DNA of 64,000 nucleotides, taken from contig OY978525.1 of assembly GCA_963854835.1 (NCBI GenBank), positions 33,221,266 to 33,285,265 on the forward strand. Direction: 5' to 3'. Of this stretch, positions 53,591 through 64,000 are shown one piece after another; position 1 is the stretch's first letter, and every line of letters starts with the position of its first letter. The notes below the pieces were generated by a model. The model was not told the DNA's origin, ran no database searches, and saw only the letters and a list, made by a program, of their open reading frames with translations. The translations under genes and the position numbers were made by a program. This DNA comes from Megamerina dolium. Lineage: Eukaryota; Arthropoda; Insecta; Diptera; Megamerinidae.

Positions 53591-54635
53591 TCTTCTTCAT
53601 CGAAGAACTAACCACAATGATGCCAATTGAAAAATAAGACAAGAAAAACAAGAGAAAAAAACAAAAACAAAAACATGAATAAAGTAAATCTTCGCTGTAG
53701 GTCGTTTTAATGGCGAATGTTTAGTTAGTTCGCTGGTTCGGTTGGTAAGTTGGTTGGTTGTATGGTTAGACCACCCACATTGCTTCCGCTTTGTTGCTGG
53801 TGAGCGCAACAAATTTATTAAATAAAAAACAATACAACAACAACAACTACAACCTCCAACAAGAATAGCAACTGAATTGGTCATTTAATAATACCGCGTT
53901 GTTTTGATGTTTGCCCACCCAACGGTGAAGTAGTGTGGCTTTAATACATTCGATCATAAAATTGTGTGAAAACGAAAAAAAAAAGAAAATTATATGGATA
54001 TTAAAACTCCCGAATACATAAATATATGAAAATAAAATAAATATAAAATACGTAAATAATCATAAGAAATAATATGCGAAATGACGATCATTATTTGCGA
54101 ATTTATTATTCGCATAAACAGCTTGCTTATCTACTTAAGCGTTTGTATCATGCATACGAGTATTTATTTATGTCAGCATTGGAGAACTTATACGAATATA
54201 TTTCTTTTGATGTTAAATATGATTGTTATTTTTGTCCCCTAAATACAAATATATGCTCATACATATTTTACATGTTTATATTATTTTACGATTTCTCAAA
54301 TGAAGCCCTTTTTTGTATTGAAGATTTTATTAATATTAAAATTCGTCTGATACATAAGTAAGAATATATAAATCCAACTATTTACAACAGATATTATTTA
54401 CATACATATTCTTAATTCATATATAATCTGCAGGAAGGGGAAGAATAATAGGACATAATTTCAATCACAATGCATCGAATCCGAGAAAGGTTCGATTTAA
54501 ATCATTTTCATTTTTATAAAAAACCGAAAGCAATGATTACTTTATGATTTTTATTTGTTTGAAAAATTATGCTGCATTTTAAGGTGGTTGTTTAAACTCA
54601 TATTTAATCTTTTAGGAAGCTGCTTGACTTCGGTC
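53590..54635. other. Upstream of ptc, no gene seen; contains a Ci/Gli motif
   Basis: This is AT-rich and unique-looking DNA. The exact Ci/Gli motif at 53769 and a one-mismatch variant (GCCCACCCA) at 53913 lie about 145 bp apart. Confidence 0.4.
53769..53777 (-). promoter_or_regulatory. Candidate Ci/Gli binding site upstream of ptc
   Basis: GACCACCCA on plus is the reverse complement of TGGGTGGTC. It lies about 4.7 kb upstream of the ptc start codon, on the promoter side, with a one-mismatch neighbour at 53913-53921. Confidence 0.42.
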
Positions 54636-54639
54636 TTTC

Positions 54640-55260
54640 AGAACGTCGTAATCAGATGTCACAAGGCCCGTCGAGCATAGTGGATGAGTCGAGACTTCTT
54701 ATTCATGCTGCAGTCACTTTTAATGGTCTCGCATAGTAATGGTGCAGAGCTACACATTTATCATTGAGGCATTCTGGTCGTGGTTCCGTATGATATGTAT
54801 TCAAATCATTTAGTTGACGACAATACATCTCCTCGAAAAACGTGAAACCCTCGAAAAACGTGAAACCCTTGTAATCTTTGTAAGCCTGGTGAAGGTAGGA
54901 TCTTAATGTCATTTTAACACTCATTTACAACTTCATCATGATAATAATAAATTTTTCAAGAATGCTGATGAATCCATTTTCTTGAGCATGCATTTGAGCA
55001 GCATATTCACCACTGCCCCGTGATCACTTACGCTGAATATAAACAAACAAGTTTTCATCGCCGGTCACAATATGTTTGAAGAACCGATCGATTTGGTTTC
55101 TGTTGATAAGCTGAGCTTCTTTGAGATGAACGAGAAGTTTAAATCAAGCTTCCTGACGAACCCCAGAATGATGAATGTTTAATGAATGTGTGATATCACG
55201 ACTTGTCGCATGTTGGTGTGCTTCGGTCAATGCCAATTTCATTATCAGCAATTTCCGTTG
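54640..55260 (-). pseudogene. Decayed mariner transposase
   Basis: On the minus strand FFKHIVTGDENLFVYIQRK closely follows the mariner box FLxRIVTGDEKW...; further on ALHHYYARP stands where HHDNARPH normally sits. Stops and frameshifts break it. The 18-bp CTCGAAAAACGTGAAACC occurs twice in tandem at about 54834-54869. Confidence 0.6.
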
Positions 55261-55928
55261 GAAATTTAATACATCACATCTGGTATTGAAGATCTTGTAA
55301 GGCATCGTTCCCATCAAATTAGGTTAGGATAGCCATCCTCAAACATTGATTATATTGTAAAGCTCTCCTAGGTAATTTGAAGTGCTTTGTAAGACCAAAA
55401 TAAAATACCAACCACACGGGGTTTCTCCAAATGGTCCTACATCAAAGTACTAACCACGTCAAACGCTGTTTAATTTGTGTGATCGGGCGGGAAACATAAA
55501 CTTCATTTAATATTTTCTGCCGTTCTTCTCTTTGCGGAAATAATGCAGTAATACTAATATTAGGTCTGTGCAATTCATCATTTAATCGAATAATCTGTTT
55601 AAACGAAATTACGATTAATCAACATTTTTTTAATAAAAAGAATAATCATGATTTTGATTAATTAAAATTGATTTTATTCGATTATCCAACGTTTTGTTTA
55701 AACATAATGAAATGGTGCGAACAAAATATTCAAAATATTTATATTTTTTCCAAAACAAAGACGAAAAGTGGATATTCAAAGCTACGAGAATTTTATAAAC
55801 GAAATCAAATTAGAAGTGAATATTTTTTATTAATACAAATTCTGAATAAACGAATAATTTGAATTTTGCTTAATCAAATAATTTATTAATCAGAATTTTG
55901 ATCAAGTGGAACATACCTCAAAAAGACA
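55261..55928. other. Upstream of ptc, no gene seen
   Basis: A TTAGGTTAGGAT phrase lies near 55320. The rest is AT-rich, with palindromic ATTAATCG-like motifs near 55575-55700. Confidence 0.35.
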
Positions 55929-56062
55929 CGCTTGAAATAACGCGTGATGTCATTATAGGAAAGGAAGGGGAAGAATTCTGCAACCAATCAAATACAGAGA
56001 AAAAGATTTGGGGGCGAAAAGGGATCCAGATAAAAGTGGTCTGAGTTGGCTAATCGCTAATC
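55929..56062 (+). mobile_element. LINE 3'-end fragment (type B)
   Basis: The segment CGCTTGAAATAACGCGTGAT through GGGGCGAAAAGGGATCCAG and AAGTGGTCTG matches the 3' region of the minus-strand copy at 28085-28625. Only the untranslated end is present. Confidence 0.65.
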
Positions 56063-57355
56063 AAATAATTACTTGGAAATAAAAATAATTTTTGGAGTTT
56101 TATCAAATTTTCCCCTACAGATAAAAATTCTTTTTTTGAGGTTTAAATTTCTTAATGAGTAAAAAAAAAACGTAAAAGGTAGCACACAAAAATATGCTTT
56201 ACGATTATTGAACAACACTACAATTTAACTGTTATTCATTCATTCAATCACTTATTCTCTCCACTGTTGGTGGTTGGTTGGCTGTTATCATTGCGCTCTT
56301 AAAATCAAAAGAGTCGTTTTTCTTGTTGTTTGGACGAGCACTTACAAATATTCAAAAGTGAGCGCGCTCAATTGACCACCAGCGTCGTTGATTAGTTTAC
56401 GTTACAGCCGTTGCCATTGCTGTTGTTATTTACATATGTTGGTGATACGTAGCTGTTGGTTATATGAGTATGTCTGTATGTACGTAGTACCCAAGTATGT
56501 CGTAAGTTGCTGATCGTGCTAACTCTACCTACTCTACTAAGATTGCCTCTAATGATGTTGTTCTTGTTTCGTTTTATTTTTGTTTTATAATGTTTTATTT
56601 TGTTTTTATATATTTTTTTGGTTCTCTAATCGCCAGCTAACGTCCTAATTTATTGATATCGTATATTTTGATGTGTATATCTTGTTCTCGTTGTTGGTTT
56701 TGTTGTTCTTGTGCTGTTACCCTAAAGAAAAAAAAAATGTATTTATAAAATAGGTAAACATTGTTATTGTTGTTCCGCTGTTGTTAGTTGTTATTGTCTT
56801 TTTTTGTTTGTTCGTTTATTTGTTTTAATATAAGAGCTTTGATTTTGTTACCACATGATTCTGTCTGTTTTCTCCCCTTTTCATCTCAATGTTCTCCTTC
56901 GCGTCGCAATTCGATATTGCAATTATCATTTTTGTGGCAAATTAATTGCTATGTTTATTACTATTGTGTGGTTTTTGTTGTTGTTGTTGTTGTTATTAAT
57001 GTCATTTAGTTGCATATATCAATTCGAACAGACTCCATTCTCTTAGCTCTTGTGTTGTTGCTGTTAGTTTGATGCAGTAAATTGTCGCATTTTGCATTTG
57101 CATTGCGTTGAAAATTAGTTAGTAGCTCCTGTTGTACTTACACTTGCTACTGCATATTTACTATTATTTGTATTTGGTCTATGAATAACGTATTATGGCA
57201 TAGTCAATTTACATTTTTCAAACTCCCCCTATTAAGTGTCCAATATTTTATGAAGATTAAGGTGGACTTAATTGTATAAAGCAATATTTTGTCAACCTGG
57301 CTCAACGTAAACACAATATTTAGGTAACTTTTTTTACCAAGAAAGCAAGAAGGAG
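56063..57355. other. Upstream of ptc, low-complexity GTT-rich DNA
   Basis: GTT/GTTG tracts occur near 56420-56450, 56765-56800 and 56970-56995. No gene was recognised. Confidence 0.4.
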
Positions 57356-57359
57356 TGCC

Positions 57360-59100
57360 ATATTTGGAGCGCGCATACTTTTAAGTTTTTAATAGCTTAA
57401 ATTTTTTTTAGAGGAACCCTTCTAAGCGGTGGGGATAAGTATGTTCAGAGGAAATATTGTTGAGGAAAAATTAATGGGGGCCGGTCATACATATCTCCAC
57501 TGCTGTGATGATTCCTGTGCGTCTGTGTGGATATTTGTCGTTTGCATGTGTTTTTACGTTCATTTCGAGTTTATGATAGGGAGTAAGTATGTTTAATAAG
57601 TATGTTTAGTAAGTATGTTTAATGACATAATAGTTTATCGCTGATGTGAGTCCCTGGCCACGTGGGAATCATAGGCAATGGGACTGCATTAGCAAGAGAA
57701 GATGCTGCGGCTGATTTAATCGGCCCTGAGCCTGCTTTGCCACTACCCGCTGGCGCCATCAAGGCCACGGTCAACACCTGGACTAATCTAGTCCATAAGT
57801 CGACCTGGCAGGACGAGAGAGGCTGCAGATGGACGAAATCCATGTTACCTAACATATCGGGTAAATGGTCGCATTTCCTCCTATCTCTAGGTAGAGGCGA
57901 TTTCAGAATGCTAGCCGGCTTAGTAACAGACCACTGGGCAAAGTACATGGAAAAGGTTGGACTAGGAGGTAGTGTACTTTGCCCAGCCTGTGAAGAAGAA
58001 GATGAGACGGACGGCGGACCACTTTTTATGTGTCTGCCTGGTTTGAGGTCTTTGGCACTGACGTGCTAAGAGCCGAACTCTTGGGTCTTTAGCACCACAG
58101 GATCTACTCCGATTTCTTCGGAGAACGGGTAGATTTAAAACACAATAAAATGGAACTTCGAGCGCAGTACAAAGGACCAATAAATGTCTGAGTGCTGCGC
58201 TTGACTTCTTATTGTAAAAAAAAAAATATGTTTAGTTTTTCTAATTATACATTTAACCGCGCTTGGGACGACTCCTGTGAGTCTGTGGGGTTATATGCGA
58301 ATTTCCATATGTTTTTATGTTCATTTTTATGGGAGCCTTTTTAAGGCATGCAGGTAAGGTGTAACTATGTTGTCGAGAAAAAAATTAACGGGGCTCGGTT
58401 ATAAGTTTTACTGCTCTAGGGGTGAGACGATTGTTTTCTTTTTATATGGCAGCCTCCTTAAAGGGTTTAGATAGGAGGTAAGCTCAGAAGATATATTGAG
58501 GAGGTAAAAGTAATGAGAATCGGAGTTACATTTTTCAATTCCTAAGTTTTTAAGTTCATTTTGTATGGAAGCTCCATAAGAGTTAAAAATTATGATAAGA
58601 ATGCTTAAATAAAATGTTGCTGAGGAAATATTAATGGGAGTTGGTGGGAGCACTCTTGGGACTAATCCTTATTATTATGGTGCTTTTGTTATCGGTTTTT
58701 GGGGTCTTTTGTATAGGAGTCCTCATAAAGGGTAAAAATATGGGTGAAGTATGTTTGAAGGAGATGTTAAGAATGAAAAGTAATGAAGATCCGCCATGTA
58801 CTCCGCTGATCTAGGAATAATTCCTGGTCATCTATGAGGCTATAGGTTGGATTCCAGGTATTTTTGTATAAGAATATCCTTAATTGGTGTAGACATAGTA
58901 TAAGTTCATATGTTCGAAAGAAATATTGGCGAGGATAAGTTATCCCGCTATAGGCCTTATTCCGGGTCATTTATGAGATTATATGCCGTTTTAACTCTCA
59001 TTCTGTATTGAAGCCACCTAATTTGGTGGAGATGGAGGGCAAATATGTTTCAATGATATGTTGGAGATGGAAATTTAATGGAGAAATTGTTTTTCTTCAG
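57360..59100. repeat. Degenerate repeat array, split by a LINE
   Basis: Units contain AAGTATGTTn(A/G)GAGGAAATATTGTTGAGGA, AATTAATGGGGn(C/T)CGG and a CTATGGGAGCC-type phrase. They recur around 57440, 58350, 58500, 58620 and 58920, roughly 120-180 bp apart. The LINE at 57611-58226 interrupts the array. Confidence 0.5.
57611..58226 (+). mobile_element. LINE C-terminal fragment: RNase H end and zinc-binding motif
   Basis: The plus strand encodes VPGHVGIIGNGTALA, the end of an RNase H domain, then a 135-codon frame with LVTDHWAKYMEKVGLGG and CPACEEEDETDGG, a damaged C-terminal zinc-binding motif. A poly(A) run at about 58216-58226 closes it. TATGTTTAGT flanks both sides (57601-57610 and 58227-58236), a likely target-site duplication, though the sequence is simple. 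Confidence 0.72.
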
Positions 59101-59335
59101 GAAAAATACCATTGTATGGTTTTCGCTGAGTTTTAAAATTTGATTCACCTTAATATAAACGCATAAATATGCAGGTATTAATTGAATATGATTTTTATGA
59201 AGAAACGGTTTAAAATAAATAACACATAACAAATACTGAGTTTTAAGAGTTTCTATTTTGCTCTGTACTGTTGGAAGTATCATTTGTGACAATCGATTTT
59301 AAGAGTCGCGGAACAGTAGGAGAATATGCTAAAAT

Positions 59336-59613
59336 TTGTTGCTGATGAGTAACAACTTTAATATCGATAAGATTTTTCTTTCGAATGGTACCCACCTGTC
59401 GGCAAGCAATTGGCAATTCTTCCGACAGTAACAACTTGCCATGAAAAAGCTTCTTAAGAACTCTGTGACAAAGCTCAGAAAAAGTGATGTCACAAGTGTT
59501 CTGCCGTTCGGAACCGGCTAAAATAAGTAGGTCCCTTCTAATACTGTCCAAATTTAAGACGCACAACAGTAATGGAAGAGAAGCTCGGCCAATGAGCCCT
59601 TTGGGGCTTTAAG

Positions 59614-59616
<3 letters not shown>
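59336..59616 (+). mobile_element. SINE, 5'-truncated copy
   Basis: The head is missing; the match starts at GTTGCTGATGAGTAACAA just past the B box and runs to the GAGCCCTTTGGGGCTTTAAG tail, which passes straight into a (TA)n tract. Confidence 0.85.

Positions 59617-59677
<61 letters not shown>
59617..59677. repeat. (TA)n microsatellite at a SINE 3' end
   Basis: About 30 TA units occur in a row, immediately after the SINE tail, in the place where other copies have CATATTTATT. Confidence 0.88.
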
Positions 59678-59679
<2 letters not shown>

Positions 59680-61185
59680 TTATTACACATACGAGTAGAA
59701 GGTTTCAAATAAAAGAGCATTTCTATTTTTGCTCCAAATAAAATTAATAAGAAAATAAATGATAAATTTGGCTTGAAAATAATTAAAAATATAATAAATA
59801 CCGAATTTTTATGTCCCTTGCCTTTCAGGGGACTTATTCACGCCACTGTACTGAAAGATAAGCTCAAACAAAGCGCTCAACGGCACAAAAAGCGTATATA
59901 TGCTTAATAAAATTAATTCAAATTCTAAGGTATATGTGTTTTTATATAAATTTCAACCGCTGTACATACTAGCAATAGATTTGGCGTCATTCGGCAGCAC
60001 AACCAGAGCCACACATTAACATACCTACATACATATGTGCTTTATATGCGAGTATTCGTATGTTTAGGCATACACTTGGAGAGACATGCAACATTTAATG
60101 TAATAATTACTAGTTTGCCACTGGTAATACACACTGATTGCTAGTTGCCACACCACCACTTTACAGCGGCAACATGCATACGCGTGCCTGTGTGTGGTAT
60201 CAACTTGTGTGGTCTATTCATCGTTCGTTCATTTGTTAGTCTTTTTTTAGTTGTTTCGCTTTTTTTATTCCACTTTTTTATATACAATATATTAACTTAT
60301 CATGTTAGCCTACGCGTAAATTAGTTTATGCATGTGCGGTTTCTTTATCCACCAACCTCTTTTAGCCATACAAGAATGCTCATGTGTATGTATGTGTGCT
60401 TTGTACATAGTAAGCATTTTTTTCTGTTTTCTGTTTCTTCTTCATCATGTAGTGTGGTGTGACAAAATAACGGTTCCAATCATTAAGCCCACATTATAAT
60501 TTCGTCCCCATATTTTCTACTTCTTCAAGTAATTAGTAAGTATTTTTATTCGTTACCATATCATCCACACATTATACATTCTGATATTCTTTACATACGA
60601 GTACCATCCATCCACCCACAATGTTATATGATCACATTTCATTTTTATTGATCATCGTTTTCTTTTCCAGAAAAAAAATCATCAAAAAATCTAAAATTCA
60701 AATTTAGTTTACTACTTACTTATCATACGTAAGTACTTATCCATTAATATCAAGTGTCAGCTTTCACTACATAGAGATCGTTTCGGAAGTCATTTTCTTC
60801 TTCCTCTACAGTAGGACGTTGGGTCTAAGTCTTATCGGCGTTCATAGGCATGGAAATCTCTAGGAGAGATTAGGAGATACCTGTTACAATCGTCCTCTAA
60901 GGAATGAGTATGATCCAGAGTAATATGGCCCTTTGTGCAGAGAAAAATTCCGTCAACAGCAGTACCTTACGTTCAGGTCTTATATGAGCTCTTAAAGAGC
61001 GCCATAGAGCACAAAAAAGTGCGGTGAGATGTCCTTTCAGGTGCAAGAGTAGAGAGAGATTCAAAAATTCTTCGAAAATAGGGGGGGGGGGGTGTGGTTG
61101 GTAGGGTCGTGGGGTCAGGTTTAAAACCTTGAAATGCTTCCTTTCGTCACGTAAATTGGAATCTGCATATAGATATCTATGATGT
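59680..61185. other. Upstream region, no gene seen
   Basis: This AT-rich DNA carries a 12-base G run at 61081-61092. No domain was recognised in the open frames. Confidence 0.35.
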
Positions 61186-61189
61186 ACTG

Positions 61190-63095
61190 CGTAAGGATAC
61201 ACTTCTTAAAGTTACTGAATGACGGTGGTGGAAAAAATCCCCTACTTCAGAAGATTGTCCGAAAAATCTTATTATGGATGAAGTTACTGGAGTATTGAAC
61301 TGGATCGTCCGAACAATCTAATTAATGTAGATGTTGAGGATACACAACGCGATATGTAGCTGGATAACAGCAAAGCCGCAGGTGCTGATGGTCTGCCCGC
61401 CGAGTTGTTTAATACCGGATATGATGAACTACTTATATGAATGCATCAACTTATAAGCTTAATATGGGAGGAGGAAAGAATGCCCGATGATTGCAATCTT
61501 ACTATCCTCTGCATCTTACTCAAGGAAAGATACCCTACAATGTCTGGATACCATAGGTTAGGTTAGGTTCGGTGGTATCACAATGGGCCTTAATGGCCTA
61601 AGTGCGTCCTCTGAGAGAGAGGACAGCAACATAACCTAACCTAACCTGGATACCATAGTAGAATAAGTCTCCTCAGCATTGTAAACAAGACGTTCTCCTG
61701 TATACCATGTGAAAGAGTAAAATCTATGTTCAACAATTGGGACCTTATCACTATGGCTTCAGACTTACTAAATCCATCATAGACCAGATCATTATATTCA
61801 AAATTCTTGAGTAAACAAAAAAAAAACAATTAGTCATACGCCACCTATTTGTCAATTTCAGAGAGAGACAAAATTGTGCTGATCTTCGGAATTTCAAGAG
61901 CCACTGGCAGATAGTATACCTAAAATGAAGGTAAAAGGCAACGTGTTTTAGAATACATCAGTATCCGAACAATATCTGGAAGTTGGTTGGGAACTCTTCC
62001 ATATTTACTTTCAGAGAAATGTAGCCCAAGTCCAAATAAAGCTAATCACTACTAAAAGATACTCACGTTAATTGTGTTTTGGGGTCAAATATCTTAAAAG
62101 AATTGTTTTTAATTTAAAACCTAATTCTATATCTTGAAAATTTATGACACTACTTGACATTAATTTCTTCAGACTATACATAGCCCAAAATATAAAGAAG
62201 TCTGTCTCACCATTTAATGACGAACGAGGCTTCAGACTAGGTGATTCGTTAACGTGTGTGTCTTCTTCAATCTTTTGAACGTTTTCCAATAAAAATGTCA
62301 TGCTATTGGTGTTTGGCGACGATTGTGACGTAATCGACACTGAACTCCCGAGCATTTAGTGTAGTAAGTATTTTCTGAAAGAAAAGTAGAATCGGGTCGA
62401 ATGAAGAACTAACATACAAATATTTCTGGTACCTTGGACAACACGTCAATGTTGATAACTATGCTTTTGAAGTAGTAAAATACTTTGTCTATCTTGGAAC
62501 CAGCATTTATACCAATAATGACGGTAGTCTGCGAAGGACCACTATTGCAAACAGGTGCTAATTTGAATTACGTATGCAATTGACAAGCCGAGAACTCTTT
62601 CGAAGATCGAAAATCTCGCTCTTTAAATCTTATCCTACGCCAATCCCTACACAAGGCACGGAAGCCTGGACATTTTCCACCTTAAATAAGAGGTTACTTT
62701 GAGTTTTGGAGGGTTAAAGTCTTACGCAATATCTTTAGACTTATTTACGCTAAATTCACGACTACCGAATAGATTATAACCATTGGCTCTATGACCTGTA
62801 CGCCAACATTGATATAGTTAAGTTCATCAAAATCCAGCGGCTGCGCTGGCCTGGTTATATTAAGCAAACAAAATTATAAATTGTAGCTAAGCAGGGTGTT
62901 GTATTCGGAGTCCGTTGGAGTAATCGTAGAAAATGGAGAACTAACCGCAGATGGATGAACGATGTATTGGAGAACAAGCAGCACTTAAAATTCTTAACTG
63001 ACGCCAGCGAGCTAAAAACAAAGATGTTTGGGAGAAATGCTCTGCGAATGGCCAAGTTTAATTTTCTGTTGTGATGGCCAAAGAAGACTAAGAAG
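61190..63095 (+). mobile_element. Non-LTR retrotransposon (type A), long but badly decayed
   Basis: Remnants in order: SKAAGADGLPAELFNTGYDEL, MHQLISLIWEEERMPDD, SRISLLSIVNKTFS, a broken FGDDCDVID in place of the catalytic YADD box, then SLRRTTIANRC, and IQRLRWPG. The 3' end TTGTGATGGCCAAAGAAG is a diverged form of the family end. It is the longest of the type A copies here and is interrupted by a 91-bp insertion at 61556. Confidence 0.72.
61556..61646. mobile_element. 91-bp insertion with GGTTAGGTTAGGTT inverted ends
   Basis: The ends are a perfect 14-bp inverted repeat, GGTTAGGTTAGGTT. An exact 11-bp duplication, TGGATACCATA, flanks it at 61545-61555 and 61647-61657, inside a LINE. The core contains GGTATCACAATGGGCC and CCTAAGTGCG. 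The class is uncertain. Confidence 0.8.
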
Positions 63096-64000
63096 AAAGA
63101 GCTTAAAGTATTTCTACATATATTTGACGATTTCAAAATTGACAGTCGGGTTTTAAGTTCATTAGGCATATAATTGATTATACAGAAAAAATTAAGCTCC
63201 GAAAAAACCTTATAGCATTTTTTGTTCAAAATTGACTGACTTTAAATTAGTTGATTTCGAATGTCAGGTATCTAGTGACATCACTTGTTCCGATCTTAGT
63301 TACATAGCTATTGCTGGTTGGTTCAGAAGAGTTCACTGCGGTCAGCGAAAGCCCATTGTGATACCATGAGATCCACAACCTTTATCGAACCAGTGAGGTC
63401 TATACATCAACCAGTTAAAATTGACAGTCTGTCGAGTTTTAAGGTACGAGTTCGTTAGGCATATAATTTTGCGCTTACGCAGCACGTTCGCGTTTAGTGT
63501 AAGAGCTGTAGTATATATTTGCCTAAAGGCATATTCAGATGTAAACAAATTATAAACAATTCTGAGAGATATGCAAAATTATGGGTCAACAACAAAAGTT
63601 GTTTACAATATTGTTCCTCTGCGCCCATTGATGCTGATGCGGATGATGCTGCTGTAGTTGGCAACGTTGTTGTTAATGTAATATATACTATTAGTGTTGT
63701 ATTGATGAAAATGTTGTTGATGTTGTACACATGTACATACCATGTTATATATATGTATGTACGAGTATGTATATATTTATTTACCTACCGCATAAGTTTA
63801 ATTGTTCTTGATGGCGACAGCAGAGAATATCAACGTTACGCTACGTTGATATTCACAGTAATGTTGATGCTCGTGCTGAGCGAATAATGATGAAGTTGAT
63901 GATGATAATGATGATGATTGTACAGGATGATAATGATATTTGTTACGAGTACATAAGTTGTTATTGACATTACGTTTGCTTTGCAATGCAAATTATCATC
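63096..64000. other. Right end of window, no gene seen
   Basis: TTGACAGTC...GTTTTAAG...TTAGGCATATAATT occurs twice, near 63140 and 63420. GCCCATTGTGATACCA at about 63350-63365 is the reverse complement of the core of the 91-bp insertion at 61556. A perfect 12-bp-arm hairpin is at 63825-63854. Confidence 0.4.
63825..63854. repeat. Perfect hairpin, 12-bp arms
   Basis: GAATATCAACGT is followed by a six-base loop and its exact reverse complement. No associated gene was recognised. Confidence 0.8.

Noticed and set aside
61556..61646. Interstitial telomere repeat
   Set aside because: Only two or three units occur on each side and they are in inverted orientation with a target duplication, so a mobile insertion is the better reading.

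Overview
The window looks like nuclear DNA from a higher (schizophoran) fly. Two conserved protein-coding genes lie on the minus strand, introns are spliced with GT/AG ends, the DNA is AT-rich, and the insertions are of insect types (mariner relics, non-LTR retrotransposons, a tRNA-derived SINE). The encoded Patched resembles Drosophila Patched over nearly its whole length but is clearly diverged. A tephritid fruit fly is my best guess for the lineage; that guess is inference.

Layout. Positions 1-2861 (minus) hold the 5' five coding exons of the GM130/golgin A2 gene, which runs off the left edge. Positions 2862-7365 are intergenic and carry one full-length SINE and a mariner relic. Positions 7366-49100 (minus) hold a complete patched (ptc) coding region in six exons: 49100-48963, 11823-11270, 11207-9245, 8934-8727, 8667-8396 and 8331-7366. 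The predicted protein is 1366 residues. Exons 2-6 are packed into 4.5 kb, whereas intron 1 is about 37.1 kb. From 49101 to 64000 is the region upstream of ptc; no further host gene is recognisable there.

Intron 1 and the upstream region are mostly repeat-derived or low-complexity. I count about 13 copies of one tRNA-derived SINE (about 350-375 bp when complete), several with clear target-site duplications. There are also fragments of at least two kinds of non-LTR retrotransposon, four or five relics of Tc1/mariner transposons, a 0.5 kb TTAA-flanked inverted-repeat element, a 91-bp insertion ending in GGTTAGGTTAGGTT inverted repeats, and several degenerate internally repeated elements marked by GGGCGTGG-type motifs. 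One SINE has inserted only 7 bp inside the tip of a mariner element.

The two genes are not known to act together. GM130 is a Golgi tethering golgin; Patched is the Hedgehog receptor and the transporter-like repressor of Smoothened. Three exact 9-bp Ci/Gli motifs, two in ptc intron 1 and one 4.7 kb upstream of the start codon, fit the known feedback control of ptc by Hedgehog signalling. The best points for a second look are the missing PPxY motif in Patched, a His/Asp-rich insertion in GM130, the Ci/Gli motifs, the SINE family and its possible LINE partner, and the TTAGG-ended insertion. I found no evidence of a wholly new gene system.
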